Shown: piece by piece, positions 17,163 through 25,291 of the stretch
Layout of the letters: each line of letters begins with the position of its first letter
How positions within the stretch are numbered: the first letter of the stretch is position 1
NCBI GenBank assembly: GCA_947453195.1
Contig: CANGFO010000014.1
Coordinates: 1 to 54,035, forward strand
Origin: Flavobacteriaceae bacterium
GTDB lineage: Bacteria > Bacteroidota > Bacteroidia > Flavobacteriales > Flavobacteriaceae
DNA: 54,035 bases
Reading direction: 5' to 3'
Notes under the pieces: model-generated
What the model was told of the DNA's origin: nothing
Seen by the model: the letters and a program-made list of their open reading frames with translations, nothing else
The model's database searches: none
Made by a program: the position numbers and the translations under genes

Positions 17163-17198
17163 ATAAAAAAAGTCAAGCTGTTCGCTCGACTTTTTTTT
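17163..17198 (-). terminator. Hairpin between tRNA-Lys and tRNA-Leu
   Basis: On the minus strand AAGTCGAGC (17184-17192) pairs with GCTTGACTT (17170-17178) in 9 bp including one G-U, with a 5-nt loop and a following T run. It looks like an intrinsic terminator inside the tRNA cluster. It may reduce tRNA-Leu relative to the two tRNA-Lys, or serve as a processing site. Confidence 0.55.
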
Positions 17199-17199
17199 G

Positions 17200-17272
17200 T
17201 GACCCGACTGGGGCTCGAACCCAGGACCCCATCATTAAAAGTGATGTGCTCTACCAACTGAGCTATCGAGTC
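17200..17272 (-). tRNA. tRNA-Lys(UUU), copy 1
   Basis: A 73-nt cloverleaf on the minus strand. It has an acceptor stem starting GACTCGA, anticodon loop CTTTTAA (anticodon UUU), T loop TTCGAGC and discriminator A. CCA is not encoded. Its sequence is identical to the second copy 38 bp further right. Confidence 0.96.
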
Positions 17273-17310
17273 ATTGCGTTCTAGATTTTTAAAGACTCAA
17301 GTCATTTTAG

Positions 17311-17383
17311 TGACCCGACTGGGGCTCGAACCCAGGACCCCATCATTAAAAGTGATGTGCTCTACCAACTGAGCTATCGAGTC
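17311..17383 (-). tRNA. tRNA-Lys(UUU), copy 2
   Basis: Identical in sequence to the copy at 17200-17272. It is the first tRNA of the cluster in transcription order. The tandem duplication is exact across the mature tRNA, while the spacers differ. Confidence 0.96.
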
Positions 17384-17511
17384 TTTTTTTATTTCCTTGA
17401 ACGCGGGTGCAAATATAAGACGATAATATTTATTTTTCAAAGCAATTTTGTTTTAAATTTGCCTTTTTTTATTAATATCTCTTAATGCCTTAGTATATAA
17501 GGTTTTATTCT

Positions 17512-18033
17512 ATGAAAAAAGTTGTTTTGGTTGGTTATATGGGTAGCGGAAAGTCGGTAATTGCGAGTCAATTAGCAGATAAAATGGGAATGACTTTCGT
17601 AGAATTGGACGCATATATTGAAAAAAAATGCAACCTTCCGGTAGCAGCAATCTTTGATAAACAGGGTGAATTGTATTTTAGAAAGTTAGAAAGAGAACTT
17701 TTTTTAGAATTAATTCAAGATTCTTCTAGAGATTTAATCATCAGCACTGGCGGTGGAACTCCTTGTTACTATAACAACCATGAACTATTGAATGCAGAAG
17801 GAGTAGTTTCTGTATACTTAAAAGCGTCTATTGCTACTTTGGTCAATCGATTAAAGAAAGAAAGTGCAACACGTCCTTTATTGGCTAATTTAAATTTAGA
17901 TGATTTGCCAGAATTTATTGCCAAGCATCTTTTTGATAGAAATTATTATTACAATCAAGCTACCTACGCTGTTCTTGTAGATAATAAAAGTGTTGCACAA
18001 ATCACTTCTGAAATAGCCGATTTATTAGTTTAA
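17512..18033 (+). CDS. aroK: Shikimate kinase
   Basis: Phosphorylates shikimate at O3 with ATP in chorismate synthesis (173 aa). The P-loop is GYMGSGKS (about 8-15). Shikimate-binding residues sit in VELDAYIE (Asp), YFRKLERE (Arg) and ISTGGGTP (Gly-rich). The lid Arg lies in ATRPLL. The length is typical. It is divergent from the tRNAs, and its 3' end overlaps the convergent phosphoribosyltransferase gene by 9 bp. Confidence 0.96.
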   Translation: MKKVVLVGYMGSGKSVIASQLADKMGMTFVELDAYIEKKCNLPVAAIFDKQGELYFRKLERELFLELIQDSSRDLIISTGGGTPCYYNNHELLNAEGVVSVYLKASIATLVNRLKKESATRPLLANLNLDDLPEFIAKHLFDRNYYYNQATYAVLVDNKSVAQITSEIADLLV

Positions 18034-18522
18034 AACTGCGTAACTATCGTTTTCTTCAAATACTACAGTAACATGCTCTAATGAGGAAGTAGATAAAGAA
18101 ATTCCTTTAAAATCGACTTTTATCGGATATTTTTTATGATTTCGATCTACTAAAACAGCGGTTTTAAATTTCTTTACAGGTACATCCAAAAAATGTTTAA
18201 CACCATACATTAGCGTAGAACCTGAATTTAATACATCATCTACTAAAACAATTCCTTTGTTTTGATAGTCTTCTTTAGTTATAGAGGTACTAATTTCGGA
18301 ATTGAGATTTTGCTTGTTCATTTTTACTTCGCAAAGAATCACTTCAAGCGGGGAAATAGTTTGTAAAACGCGTGCTATTTTTTCAGCAAAAATATACCCA
18401 TTAGATGCAATACCTGCTATTACAATACTTTCTTCTTCTACGAAAGTTTCATAAATTTGATAGGCAATACGCTTGATTTTGTGATCAATTTCAGAATGGG
18501 TTAAAATTTTATTTGCTGTCAT
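18025..18522 (-). CDS. Phosphoribosyltransferase family protein (PyrR-like)
   Basis: Type I phosphoribosyltransferase fold (165 aa). The PRPP-binding motif VLVDDVLNSGSTL (about 92-104) and GIASNGYIFAEKIA in the first half are clear. The overall layout is like PyrR (uracil PRTase/pyrimidine regulator), but no attenuator-type RNA is evident nearby, so the regulatory role is uncertain. It may be a salvage enzyme. Its 3' end overlaps convergent aroK. Confidence 0.85.
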   Translation of the reverse strand: MTANKILTHSEIDHKIKRIAYQIYETFVEEESIVIAGIASNGYIFAEKIARVLQTISPLEVILCEVKMNKQNLNSEISTSITKEDYQNKGIVLVDDVLNSGSTLMYGVKHFLDVPVKKFKTAVLVDRNHKKYPIKVDFKGISLSTSSLEHVTVVFEENDSYAVLN

Positions 18523-18592
18523 AAAAAATAATTTTTGGTAAAGATAAAAAAGAGTTTCTTTTCAGTTTAATGTTTTTCAAAATATTAATGGC

Positions 18593-18970
18593 CTATTCAA
18601 CATCGGTAATAAATTCTATATCGTCTAGATCCCTACGGTCTTTTTTGGTAGGTCTACCAGTTCCTGTTTTTCTGTAATGTTCTTTGGATAATTTTAATAA
18701 TTCTAAATGGGCAAAGGCTTCGGCTGGAGTTTCGTCTTTGCGGTAGATGTCTACTAGTTTGGCGCCCACTCGATTTTCTGGAATATCCAGCACTGTAATG
18801 ATGTAAACAATTTGATCTTTTCTAAAGGTGATTTTATCAGTAGGGAAAACTTCTCTAGATGCTTTTGCCACCTGACCATTTACCGTGATGTGGTTTTTCT
18901 TGCAAGCTTCGGTAACCATATTTCGGGTTTTATAATACCTCACGCACCATAAATATTTATCTACTCTCAT
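18593..18970 (-). CDS. S4 domain RNA-binding protein, Hsp15-like
   Basis: A 125-aa protein (ATG at 18970, the usual family start MRVDKYLWCVRYYKTR). An S4 RNA-binding domain occupies about 1-65 (MVTEACKKNHITVNGQVAKA), followed by a charged tail (GTGRPTKKDRRDLDDI). It resembles Hsp15/HslR, which binds stalled 50S subunits carrying peptidyl-tRNA in E. coli. Whether this one has the same role is inferred. It lies 70 bp after the phosphoribosyltransferase start, on the same strand. Confidence 0.88.
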   Translation of the reverse strand: MRVDKYLWCVRYYKTRNMVTEACKKNHITVNGQVAKASREVFPTDKITFRKDQIVYIITVLDIPENRVGAKLVDIYRKDETPAEAFAHLELLKLSKEHYRKTGTGRPTKKDRRDLDDIEFITDVE

Positions 18971-19049
18971 AAAATTATCTAAAATCAACGTTAAATCCTT
19001 TACAAAAATAAATCAATATTGTATCTTGCGGACTTAAATTTGATAAATA

Positions 19050-20027
19050 ATGAATAATATTTTTAAAATACTTTCTGTTTTTGCAATTTGTGTAGTGATT
19101 GCATCTTGTTCAAAAAGCAGTAGCACCGATCCGGAACCTTTAAGAGACTATGCTACTCAATACGCAACTGATATTGCAGCTATTGACACCTATATCAACA
19201 CACATTATTTAACTCGTGATGCGGATTACAATGTTTCCTTTGATACGTTGTTGCCTTCAAGCGGACATTCTTCAATACGTACCGATACCGCTTTTCAATT
19301 AAAGGACACTACTGTAACTGAGGATGGAATTAATTATAAAATTTACTTTATAAAATTTAGAGAAGGAACAGAAAAACGACCTACTCAAGTAGATTCAGTT
19401 CACGTTTCTTATAAAGGTTTTAATTTGTTAAAAAGCGCCACATTTGATCAAGCTGTAACGCCAACATGGTTTAAATTACAAGAAGTAATCACAGGATGGT
19501 CTCATATTTTGCCAAACTTTCATACCGGTACATACACTCCAGGAACAGGAGGTAATCCAACAACATTTGATAATTATGGAGCAGGTGTAATGTTCTTACC
19601 TTCGGGATTGGCTTATTACAACTTTTCGGCAGGTACAATTCCATCTTATTCACCTATTATCTTTTCTTTTAAATTGCATGAGTTGCGATACCGAGATCAA
19701 GATGGTGACGGAATTTTATCTAAAGATGAAAGAAAATTAGACCCAACAATAAGTGCATCAATTAGATGGAAAGAAAATCCGGCAACTATTGTATATAAAT
19801 TAGATAATACGGGTGCTATGGTAACCGATATACCTTTCCTAGATACAGATAGTGATGGTTATGCAAATATGTATGATATTGATGATGATGGTGATCATGT
19901 GTTAACTCGAGTTGAAATAAAAAATCCTTCAGGTGGATTGTACTTATATAATATGATTCCGGATTGTAGTGGTTCAACCAGTGACCCGAATCGTGTAAGA
20001 AAGCATATTGATCCAGCATGTCAATAA
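19050..20027 (+). CDS. FKBP-type peptidyl-prolyl isomerase lipoprotein with Asp-rich calcium-like repeats
   Basis: Lipoprotein (325 aa) with lipobox Cys20 (VIASCSKSSS). A divergent FKBP domain spans about 95-215 (VDSVHVSYKGFNLLKSATFD ... GAGVMFLPSGLAYYNFS ... PIIFSFKLHEL). After it come DQDGDGILSKDE (about 222-233) and DTDSDGYANMYDIDDDGDH (about 265-283). These resemble EF-hand or thrombospondin type 3 calcium-binding loops. It probably acts in the periplasm or at the outer membrane as a folding helper. It ends at a strong terminator and shares no operon. Confidence 0.8.
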   Translation: MNNIFKILSVFAICVVIASCSKSSSTDPEPLRDYATQYATDIAAIDTYINTHYLTRDADYNVSFDTLLPSSGHSSIRTDTAFQLKDTTVTEDGINYKIYFIKFREGTEKRPTQVDSVHVSYKGFNLLKSATFDQAVTPTWFKLQEVITGWSHILPNFHTGTYTPGTGGNPTTFDNYGAGVMFLPSGLAYYNFSAGTIPSYSPIIFSFKLHELRYRDQDGDGILSKDERKLDPTISASIRWKENPATIVYKLDNTGAMVTDIPFLDTDSDGYANMYDIDDDGDHVLTRVEIKNPSGGLYLYNMIPDCSGSTSDPNRVRKHIDPACQ

Positions 20028-20030
20028 ATA

Positions 20031-20062
20031 AAAAAATCCCGTTCAATTGAACGGGATTTTTT
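20031..20062. terminator. Bidirectional terminator
   Basis: A near-perfect 32-bp palindrome, ATCCCGTTC...GAACGGGAT with A and T runs on both sides, lies between the convergent FKBP lipoprotein and DUF4369 genes. Confidence 0.88.
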
Positions 20063-20068
20063 ATTTGA

Positions 20069-20785
20069 CTATTTAGTTTCTAATTTCTTTCTTTCCTGAA
20101 TTAATGTGTTTAGCTTTTTACCATAAAGTGATTTCGCCACCTTTGGCGTCATTGATTTTTGAATGGTATCCAAGAATTTTAAATTAATATCATAAATTTC
20201 TGCAACCGCAACATAAGGCGCTACTTCATAATCGGCGTGGTTTACAGCAAAATTGGTTGTATACAGATATTTTCTCTTTAATAAATCATCTTGTTCTTGT
20301 TGGATTTTATTTAACGCTGCTGCATTTTTATTTTTAATGGCTTCAAATCGTTTTTGAATTAATTCTAAATTTTGATCTACATAGCGTGAAACTACTTTTT
20401 TGTACTCATCATATAGTTCTTGATTTTTAGATCCAGAAATTTTAGCATCGGCAGTAAAAAAATCTAAAGAAGTTTCAATATTAATATTTCCAGGCTCCAC
20501 AAAGAAAGGCAAGTTCGTATCAACCGAATTGGTAACTCCACGATCTATAAAAAGATATAACATTTCGGGAGAAACAATTTTTAAATCACTTGTAAAATGC
20601 GAATCGCCATCAATTTTTATGGTGTCTATGGCAACAAGAGAAGTGTCTTTAATTCTTTGAATGTAAAGTATTCCTTTTTTGAATCCTTTAATATTTCCGG
20701 TAATGTGAAGGTTTTTATCGGTTTTTTTCTCTTCACACGATGAAAGTAGCACTAAAGCTACTAGTGCAATTATTGTTTTTTGCAT
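20069..20785 (-). CDS. DUF4369 lipoprotein
   Basis: A 238-aa lipoprotein with lipobox Cys17 (LLSSCEEKK). The N-terminal DUF4369 domain (about 25-130) shows LHITGNIKGFKKGILYIQRI and VAIDTIKIDGDSHFTSDL. The second half is a charged helical region. In Bacteroidota, DUF4369 often precedes a thioredoxin-like domain, but none is present here. No enzyme activity can be assigned. It is read alone, 80 bp after the M61 peptidase on the same strand. Confidence 0.82.
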   Translation of the reverse strand: MQKTIIALVALVLLSSCEEKKTDKNLHITGNIKGFKKGILYIQRIKDTSLVAIDTIKIDGDSHFTSDLKIVSPEMLYLFIDRGVTNSVDTNLPFFVEPGNINIETSLDFFTADAKISGSKNQELYDEYKKVVSRYVDQNLELIQKRFEAIKNKNAAALNKIQQEQDDLLKRKYLYTTNFAVNHADYEVAPYVAVAEIYDINLKFLDTIQKSMTPKVAKSLYGKKLNTLIQERKKLETK

Positions 20786-20866
20786 GGTTTTTTATTTTTG
20801 GCAAAATAATAAAAAAATCCTCGATTTATTTAATAAAACGAGGATTTAAATAGTAGATGCAATGGA

Positions 20867-22714
20867 TTATTTTTTTAACCAAGCTTCTTTAAGAGTTTCT
20901 TTGGAAGGGTCAATACTATGATATCCTTCTGATTCCTCATAAGATAAGATTACTTTTCCAGAAAGGGTCATTTCTTTTCCAGCTCTTTTTATTCTCATCG
21001 TTAAGGCGTCACCGTCATTCCATTTTTGAGCCGCTGTCATTAATTCTGAAATTTGATCTAAGTTGTAATCGGTTCCGTTAATAGCAGAAATAATATCGTC
21101 TCCTTGTAACCCTAACGCAGTTAAAAATGGACTCAAGTCAGTATTTGGTTTTACTTTTATTTCTTTATTGCTTGTACCAGTAATTCCTGCCGATTTTTTA
21201 TTAATAAATGGATTTACTGCTTTTTTAATTTTGGTTTTAGCAATTCCCATTTTGGCAAAAAAGTCATCGTAGTTTATTGGAGTTGGTCCAGCCACATAAG
21301 TGTTTAAAAATGCACCAACTTCAGGATAGGTAAATTCAGTTATTTTGGCAAATAAATCTTTGTCATTAAAAGGTCTTTTAGGACCGTATTCATTGGTAAG
21401 TTTTTGCATCAAATCTAATATTCCTCTTTCACCATTGCTTTTTTCACGAATGATAATGTCAATACACATTCCAATTAAAGCCCCTTTTTCGTATACATTT
21501 AAATACTGGTCTTTATAAGGTTCTACCAATACATTTTCACTCATAGTAGTAAAGGGCATGGTATCATTTAAACGTTTAGATCCGCTTATTTTACTAATCA
21601 TTCTTTTGTAAAAAGCATCTTCAGTAATTAGACCTTGATTAACCTGAAATAGATTGGCAAAATATTCAGTTACTCCTTCATACATCCATAAATGTTGCGA
21701 CATCTTTGGACTATTAAAATCAAAGTAATGAATTTCGTTAGAGTGCACTCCAAGTGGTGTTACAATATGGAAGAATTCATGAGAAACCACATCAATAAGT
21801 TGTTTTCCAAGAGCTGAATTTGGCATCATTTCTGGAAATACTACCGAAGTAGAGCTGTTGTGCTCTAAAGCGCCAAAACCTTTAGCATCTTTTCCATTCA
21901 TATCCGATAAGTATAAAAGAACGGTATATCTTTTATTGGTATTTATAGGGCCTAAAAATTTCTTTTGTGCACGCATACATTTTTCTAAATCTGCAGATAA
22001 ATCTTTGGCAGTATGTTTTCCAGATGGCGAATAAACACTGAACAAAATTTCCATTCCTTCAACGTTAAAGGACGTAAAGTTTGGTGCTGCATACATAATT
22101 GGATTGTCTACAAGATCGTTATATCTTGAAACTGAAAACACATCAGTAGTAGAACTGCTGTCAGAATCTACAAGTGAAGTAGCTCCAAAAAGTGTTTCTG
22201 GATGCGTAATGGTTAAGGTATAATTTAGATCTTTTTTATTGTCGAAATACCCTACAAAGCCATGATTATTAATTAAGAAATTTTTTCCATCAAGAATGTT
22301 TGTACCTGCAGGAGAAAAAACGCCTTTTCCAAATCCACCATTTCCTTCAATATCAAACGTATCATTAACCCAATAGGTAACTTTACTCAGTTTATTTGCA
22401 TTTTTAATTTTCCAAGAATCTTCATCTAGTTTGGTTACTTCTAAAGTATTTCCTTTAGAATCAAAGGCTTTCAAATCGTCAATGAATTTTCCATAATCAT
22501 CAACCGAATAGGTGCCTGGAATAATTTTAGGAAGGTTGTAAACTATTTCTTTTTCGGTAATTGTTGGAGCTAAAACGGTAACTTGTAATTTGTCGTCCTG
22601 TACCTTATTTAGGTCAATAGCAACTTCGACTTTTTGATTTTTATTCGATTGAGCCGATGTTTGATAACTGATAAATAAAGTGGCAATTGCAACTCCTAAA
22701 ATAATTTTTCTCAT
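20867..22714 (-). CDS. M61 family metallopeptidase with PDZ domain
   Basis: Secreted zinc peptidase of the glycyl-aminopeptidase family (615 aa from the ATG at 22714, where the signal peptide MRKIILGVAIATLFISYQ begins). The zinc site is HEFFH (about 310) with the downstream Glu in MYEGVTEYFA. An N-terminal beta-domain precedes it. A C-terminal PDZ-like domain (about 500-600, ALGLQGDDIISAINGT) follows, as is usual for M61. It probably trims peptides in the periplasm. It lies downstream of the alpha/beta hydrolase gene, 49 bp away on the same strand. Confidence 0.92.
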   Translation of the reverse strand: MRKIILGVAIATLFISYQTSAQSNKNQKVEVAIDLNKVQDDKLQVTVLAPTITEKEIVYNLPKIIPGTYSVDDYGKFIDDLKAFDSKGNTLEVTKLDEDSWKIKNANKLSKVTYWVNDTFDIEGNGGFGKGVFSPAGTNILDGKNFLINNHGFVGYFDNKKDLNYTLTITHPETLFGATSLVDSDSSSTTDVFSVSRYNDLVDNPIMYAAPNFTSFNVEGMEILFSVYSPSGKHTAKDLSADLEKCMRAQKKFLGPINTNKRYTVLLYLSDMNGKDAKGFGALEHNSSTSVVFPEMMPNSALGKQLIDVVSHEFFHIVTPLGVHSNEIHYFDFNSPKMSQHLWMYEGVTEYFANLFQVNQGLITEDAFYKRMISKISGSKRLNDTMPFTTMSENVLVEPYKDQYLNVYEKGALIGMCIDIIIREKSNGERGILDLMQKLTNEYGPKRPFNDKDLFAKITEFTYPEVGAFLNTYVAGPTPINYDDFFAKMGIAKTKIKKAVNPFINKKSAGITGTSNKEIKVKPNTDLSPFLTALGLQGDDIISAINGTDYNLDQISELMTAAQKWNDGDALTMRIKRAGKEMTLSGKVILSYEESEGYHSIDPSKETLKEAWLKK

Positions 22715-22763
22715 GTTTTTAATTTTCAAATATTAGTATGTGTGCTGCTGAATTTGTTACAAC

Positions 22764-23696
22764 TTACAACGAATTAACGAAAGTGGTTATGCTGGAAATT
22801 AGCTCGGGCATTACAGGAATATTCGGACTGTTGTAGGATTTTGCATTATCTTCATCCACTAGAATCTCCTTAAAAATATGATTCATATTTTCAATAATTT
22901 TCAACTCCGATTTTTGGTTGGCTGCATGCAATAATTCGGCATCGCTAGGAGGAACCTGAATGTCCTTAGTTCCGTTTAGAATTAATATGGGAATGTGCAG
23001 TTTTTTAATCTCAGTTTGTGGATTGTATTTTATCCACGAAATCATATAAGGCTGCACACTTTCTCTAAAAAGAGAAGCTAACATTGGGTTTTTATTTTCA
23101 AATGTTTTACCCGCTTTTAAAGAAGCTAACCCATCAACAGCGGACTCTCTCATTTTTGGTGATTGATTGCCCAATTGTTCAAGCAACACTTCATCTATAC
23201 TTCTACCTGCTCCAGCTATAGAAACATACCCATCAACATTGTTTGATGAAGCAACCATACCAATTAGGGAACCTTCGCTATGGCCTGCAATAATTATTTT
23301 AGAATATTTTTTTTGAGATTTAAAGTAGGTTACCACATCTTTGGCATCATTTATAAAATCTTCAAATGACAGCGTTTTCTCGTCTAATGTTTTAGCAATC
23401 ATTTGTGCAAAAATTCTTTTATCGTAGCTATAAACTGCAGTGCCGTTTTTGGCTAGTCCTTCAGCAAGAAATTTTAAGGAGTTGTTCATTCCGCCAACGG
23501 TACTGTTGCCACTGCGGTTGGTAGGGCCAGAGCCTGCAATAAGAATTACTAATTTCGTTTTAGAAGTTTCTTTGTAAGGAGAGAAAAGAGTTCCTTTAAT
23601 AAGTGGATTAACTTCTACTTCTTGTTTTGTAATATTATCTTTTTGAGAAAATGCAATACAATTGACAAGTAATATGATCCAAAATATTTTTTTCAT
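22764..23696 (-). CDS. Secreted alpha/beta hydrolase
   Basis: Serine hydrolase (310 aa from the ATG at 23696, which opens a signal peptide MKKIFWIILLVNCIAFSQ). It has the nucleophile elbow GHSEGS (about 146-151) and oxyanion-loop region LIAGSGPTNRSGN. The acid is likely in LNGTKDIQVPPSD, and the His in ENMNHIFKEI. It resembles dienelactone-hydrolase/S9-like exported esterases. The substrate is unknown. It shares the strand with the M61 peptidase gene just downstream. Confidence 0.87.
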   Translation of the reverse strand: MKKIFWIILLVNCIAFSQKDNITKQEVEVNPLIKGTLFSPYKETSKTKLVILIAGSGPTNRSGNSTVGGMNNSLKFLAEGLAKNGTAVYSYDKRIFAQMIAKTLDEKTLSFEDFINDAKDVVTYFKSQKKYSKIIIAGHSEGSLIGMVASSNNVDGYVSIAGAGRSIDEVLLEQLGNQSPKMRESAVDGLASLKAGKTFENKNPMLASLFRESVQPYMISWIKYNPQTEIKKLHIPILILNGTKDIQVPPSDAELLHAANQKSELKIIENMNHIFKEILVDEDNAKSYNSPNIPVMPELISSITTFVNSL

Positions 23697-23765
23697 AACA
23701 TTTAAATTTAAAACAAAATTACGGTTTTGTTGCAATAGTAAGTGTTAAAAAAAAGCGATAATTTC

Positions 23766-24047
23766 TTATCGCTTGGAGATTTTATTATGGGTAATTTGTC
23801 TTTGAAGTTTGCATTTAAATCGGTCAATTCCGTTTACTCGCAATTTAGCATGTTTGGTTGCTCGGCCTTGTACACGTTCGCGCCACATTCTGAAACTTGA
23901 TGCTTTCATTTCACGTCGCATAATTTCAATAGTTTCCTGTTCGGAAATGCCAAACTGAAAAGTAATCGCTTCAAATGGGGTTCGGTCTTCCCAAGCCATT
24001 TCTATTATTCGATCTAATTGAATTTCTGTGAATAGTTTTTCTTGCAT
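23766..24047 (-). CDS. DUF2805 / TIGR03643 family protein
   Basis: Small basic protein (93 aa). Its core (about 8-60) reads LDRIIEMAWEDRTPFEAITF then FGISEQETIEIMRREM and MWRERVQGRATKH, the hallmark of the DUF2805 family. Helix content and an arginine-rich C-terminus hint at nucleic-acid binding. That is inference; no function is known. A paralogue lies 57 bp upstream on the same strand. Confidence 0.82.
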   Translation of the reverse strand: MQEKLFTEIQLDRIIEMAWEDRTPFEAITFQFGISEQETIEIMRREMKASSFRMWRERVQGRATKHAKLRVNGIDRFKCKLQRQITHNKISKR

Positions 24048-24104
24048 GATGCAAAAATCGATAGAAAACTAAAAAACTCTTGTTGAACAAGAGTTAAATT
24101 TTCA

Positions 24105-24380
24105 TTAATCGAATTTGTTTTTCATGTAATATTTACCGTCTAAATCGTCAAAATCATCCTCAACCATAGGTTTTGGCTTAGGTTTACTTGCGGTTACTTT
24201 CTTTTTCCAAAGCTCGAAGTTGTCCTTGGATAATCTTTTCCGCATCAATTCGGTTACTTCATTTTCGGTAATTCCAAATTCTGCTTTTAATACTTCAAAA
24301 GGCTTTCTTTCCTCTTGGGCCATGCTGATAACTCGTTCTATTTGTTCGTTGTCTAGCTCTACTCTTTTACTTTTTTTCAT
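24105..24380 (-). CDS. DUF2805 family protein (paralogue)
   Basis: A 91-aa protein starting at the ATG at 24380. Residues 7-55 (NEQIERVISMAQEERKPFEV, FGITENEVTELMRKRL, FELWKKKV) align position by position with the DUF2805 protein at 23766-24047. The C-termini differ: here it is acidic (EDDFDDLDGKYY), there basic. Tandem duplication followed by tail divergence is the simplest reading. The function is unknown. Confidence 0.8.
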   Translation of the reverse strand: MKKSKRVELDNEQIERVISMAQEERKPFEVLKAEFGITENEVTELMRKRLSKDNFELWKKKVTASKPKPKPMVEDDFDDLDGKYYMKNKFD

Positions 24381-24496
24381 TAGTCGAAAAGCACTGTTAG
24401 TGTTAATTAGTTTTCTATGCAATTAAATTCTAATTCAATATTAAGAAAAAAAAGAATTACTTTTTTAAAACAAATTAAATTTTTAATCAATATAAA

Positions 24497-24724
24497 TTAT
24501 GAAGGGTTGTAATGTTTGATTAAGTAGTAGGTGTTTACACACAATATAAAAGCATTTGTGATAATAATAGGCCAAGAAATTGCAAGCATAATTCCATAGA
24601 TAATAAATAAAATGGCTCCTATGGAGTTTATGATTCTTAGTTTGATAATGTTCTTCATTAAAAAAGAAATCATTAATACTAAGGAGGCTAAATAGCCAAT
24701 TAATTCGGTTGTAGTGCTATTCAA
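24497..24724 (-). CDS. Small membrane protein, YgjV-like
   Basis: A 75-aa protein with three hydrophobic segments (about 8-22, 30-48, 51-68), resembling the small YgjV/YgjV-like inner-membrane family. The only start upstream of the first membrane segment is TTG at 24724. The frame is closed by a stop further upstream, and the first internal ATG would delete that segment. A TTG start is therefore likely. The function is unknown. Confidence 0.6.
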   Translation of the reverse strand: MNSTTTELIGYLASLVLMISFLMKNIIKLRIINSIGAILFIIYGIMLAISWPIIITNAFILCVNTYYLIKHYNPS

Positions 24725-24836
24725 AATTGTGATTTTAGTTGATTTATAATTTATAATAATTGCTAAGATATAATTTATAGTTCATGTTTGTTACTTTGTA
24801 ATATTATATTAACGAACTTTGTTTAAAATTAATTCT

Positions 24837-25262
24837 ATGATAGTAAATCCTAAAAATGGAGTAGGTCAGTTACTTTTTGGCATGAAGCAAAAAGATGTAA
24901 TTGCTATGTATGGTGCGCCCGATAAACAATTTGAAGACGACGATCACAATATTATATATTTATATAATAAGCAACAACTTCGAATTACCTTTTATGAAGA
25001 TGAAGAAATGAAGTTGGGTTATATTATCACTTCGCATCCAGAGGCAACATTGTTGGGTGTGAAAATAATGGGTAGGGATGTAGTGGAAGTAAAAAGTGAA
25101 TTGCCATTTAATTCATGGGAACAAGAAGATTTTGATTCTACCGAAAATCATTTTAACGAGAGCAACTGGTTGGTTTTACAGTCGGAATACGGTAAAATTA
25201 TTCGTATCGAAATTGGTGCCATCATAAATGATAAAGACGAATTAGAATGGAAGTTTAAATAA
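24837..25262 (+). CDS. Conserved hypothetical protein (141 aa)
   Basis: I do not recognise the family with certainty. The ATG at 24837 is preferred over an upstream TTG. The sequence has no signal or membrane segment. Its start (NPKNGVGQLLFGMKQKDVIA, MYGAPDKQF) resembles the short BamE/SmpA-like motif in which a small domain opens with F-G-M and a GxPD turn, and the rest is beta-rich and acidic. It is a cytoplasmic small domain of unknown role, standing alone before a terminator. Confidence 0.6.
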   Translation: MIVNPKNGVGQLLFGMKQKDVIAMYGAPDKQFEDDDHNIIYLYNKQQLRITFYEDEEMKLGYIITSHPEATLLGVKIMGRDVVEVKSELPFNSWEQEDFDSTENHFNESNWLVLQSEYGKIIRIEIGAIINDKDELEWKFK

Positions 25263-25291
25263 AAAAAGCCCTCAATTTGAGGGCTTTTTTT
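25262..25291. terminator. Bidirectional terminator
   Basis: AGCCCTCAA and TTGAGGGCT with A/T runs on both sides lie between the 141-aa protein gene and the convergent isomerase gene. Confidence 0.88.

Noticed and set aside
17057..17284. Open frame of 75 codons on the plus strand over the tRNAs
   Set aside because: It is antisense to tRNA-Leu and the first tRNA-Lys and has no support of its own; it includes the usual tRNA-antisense peptide pattern.
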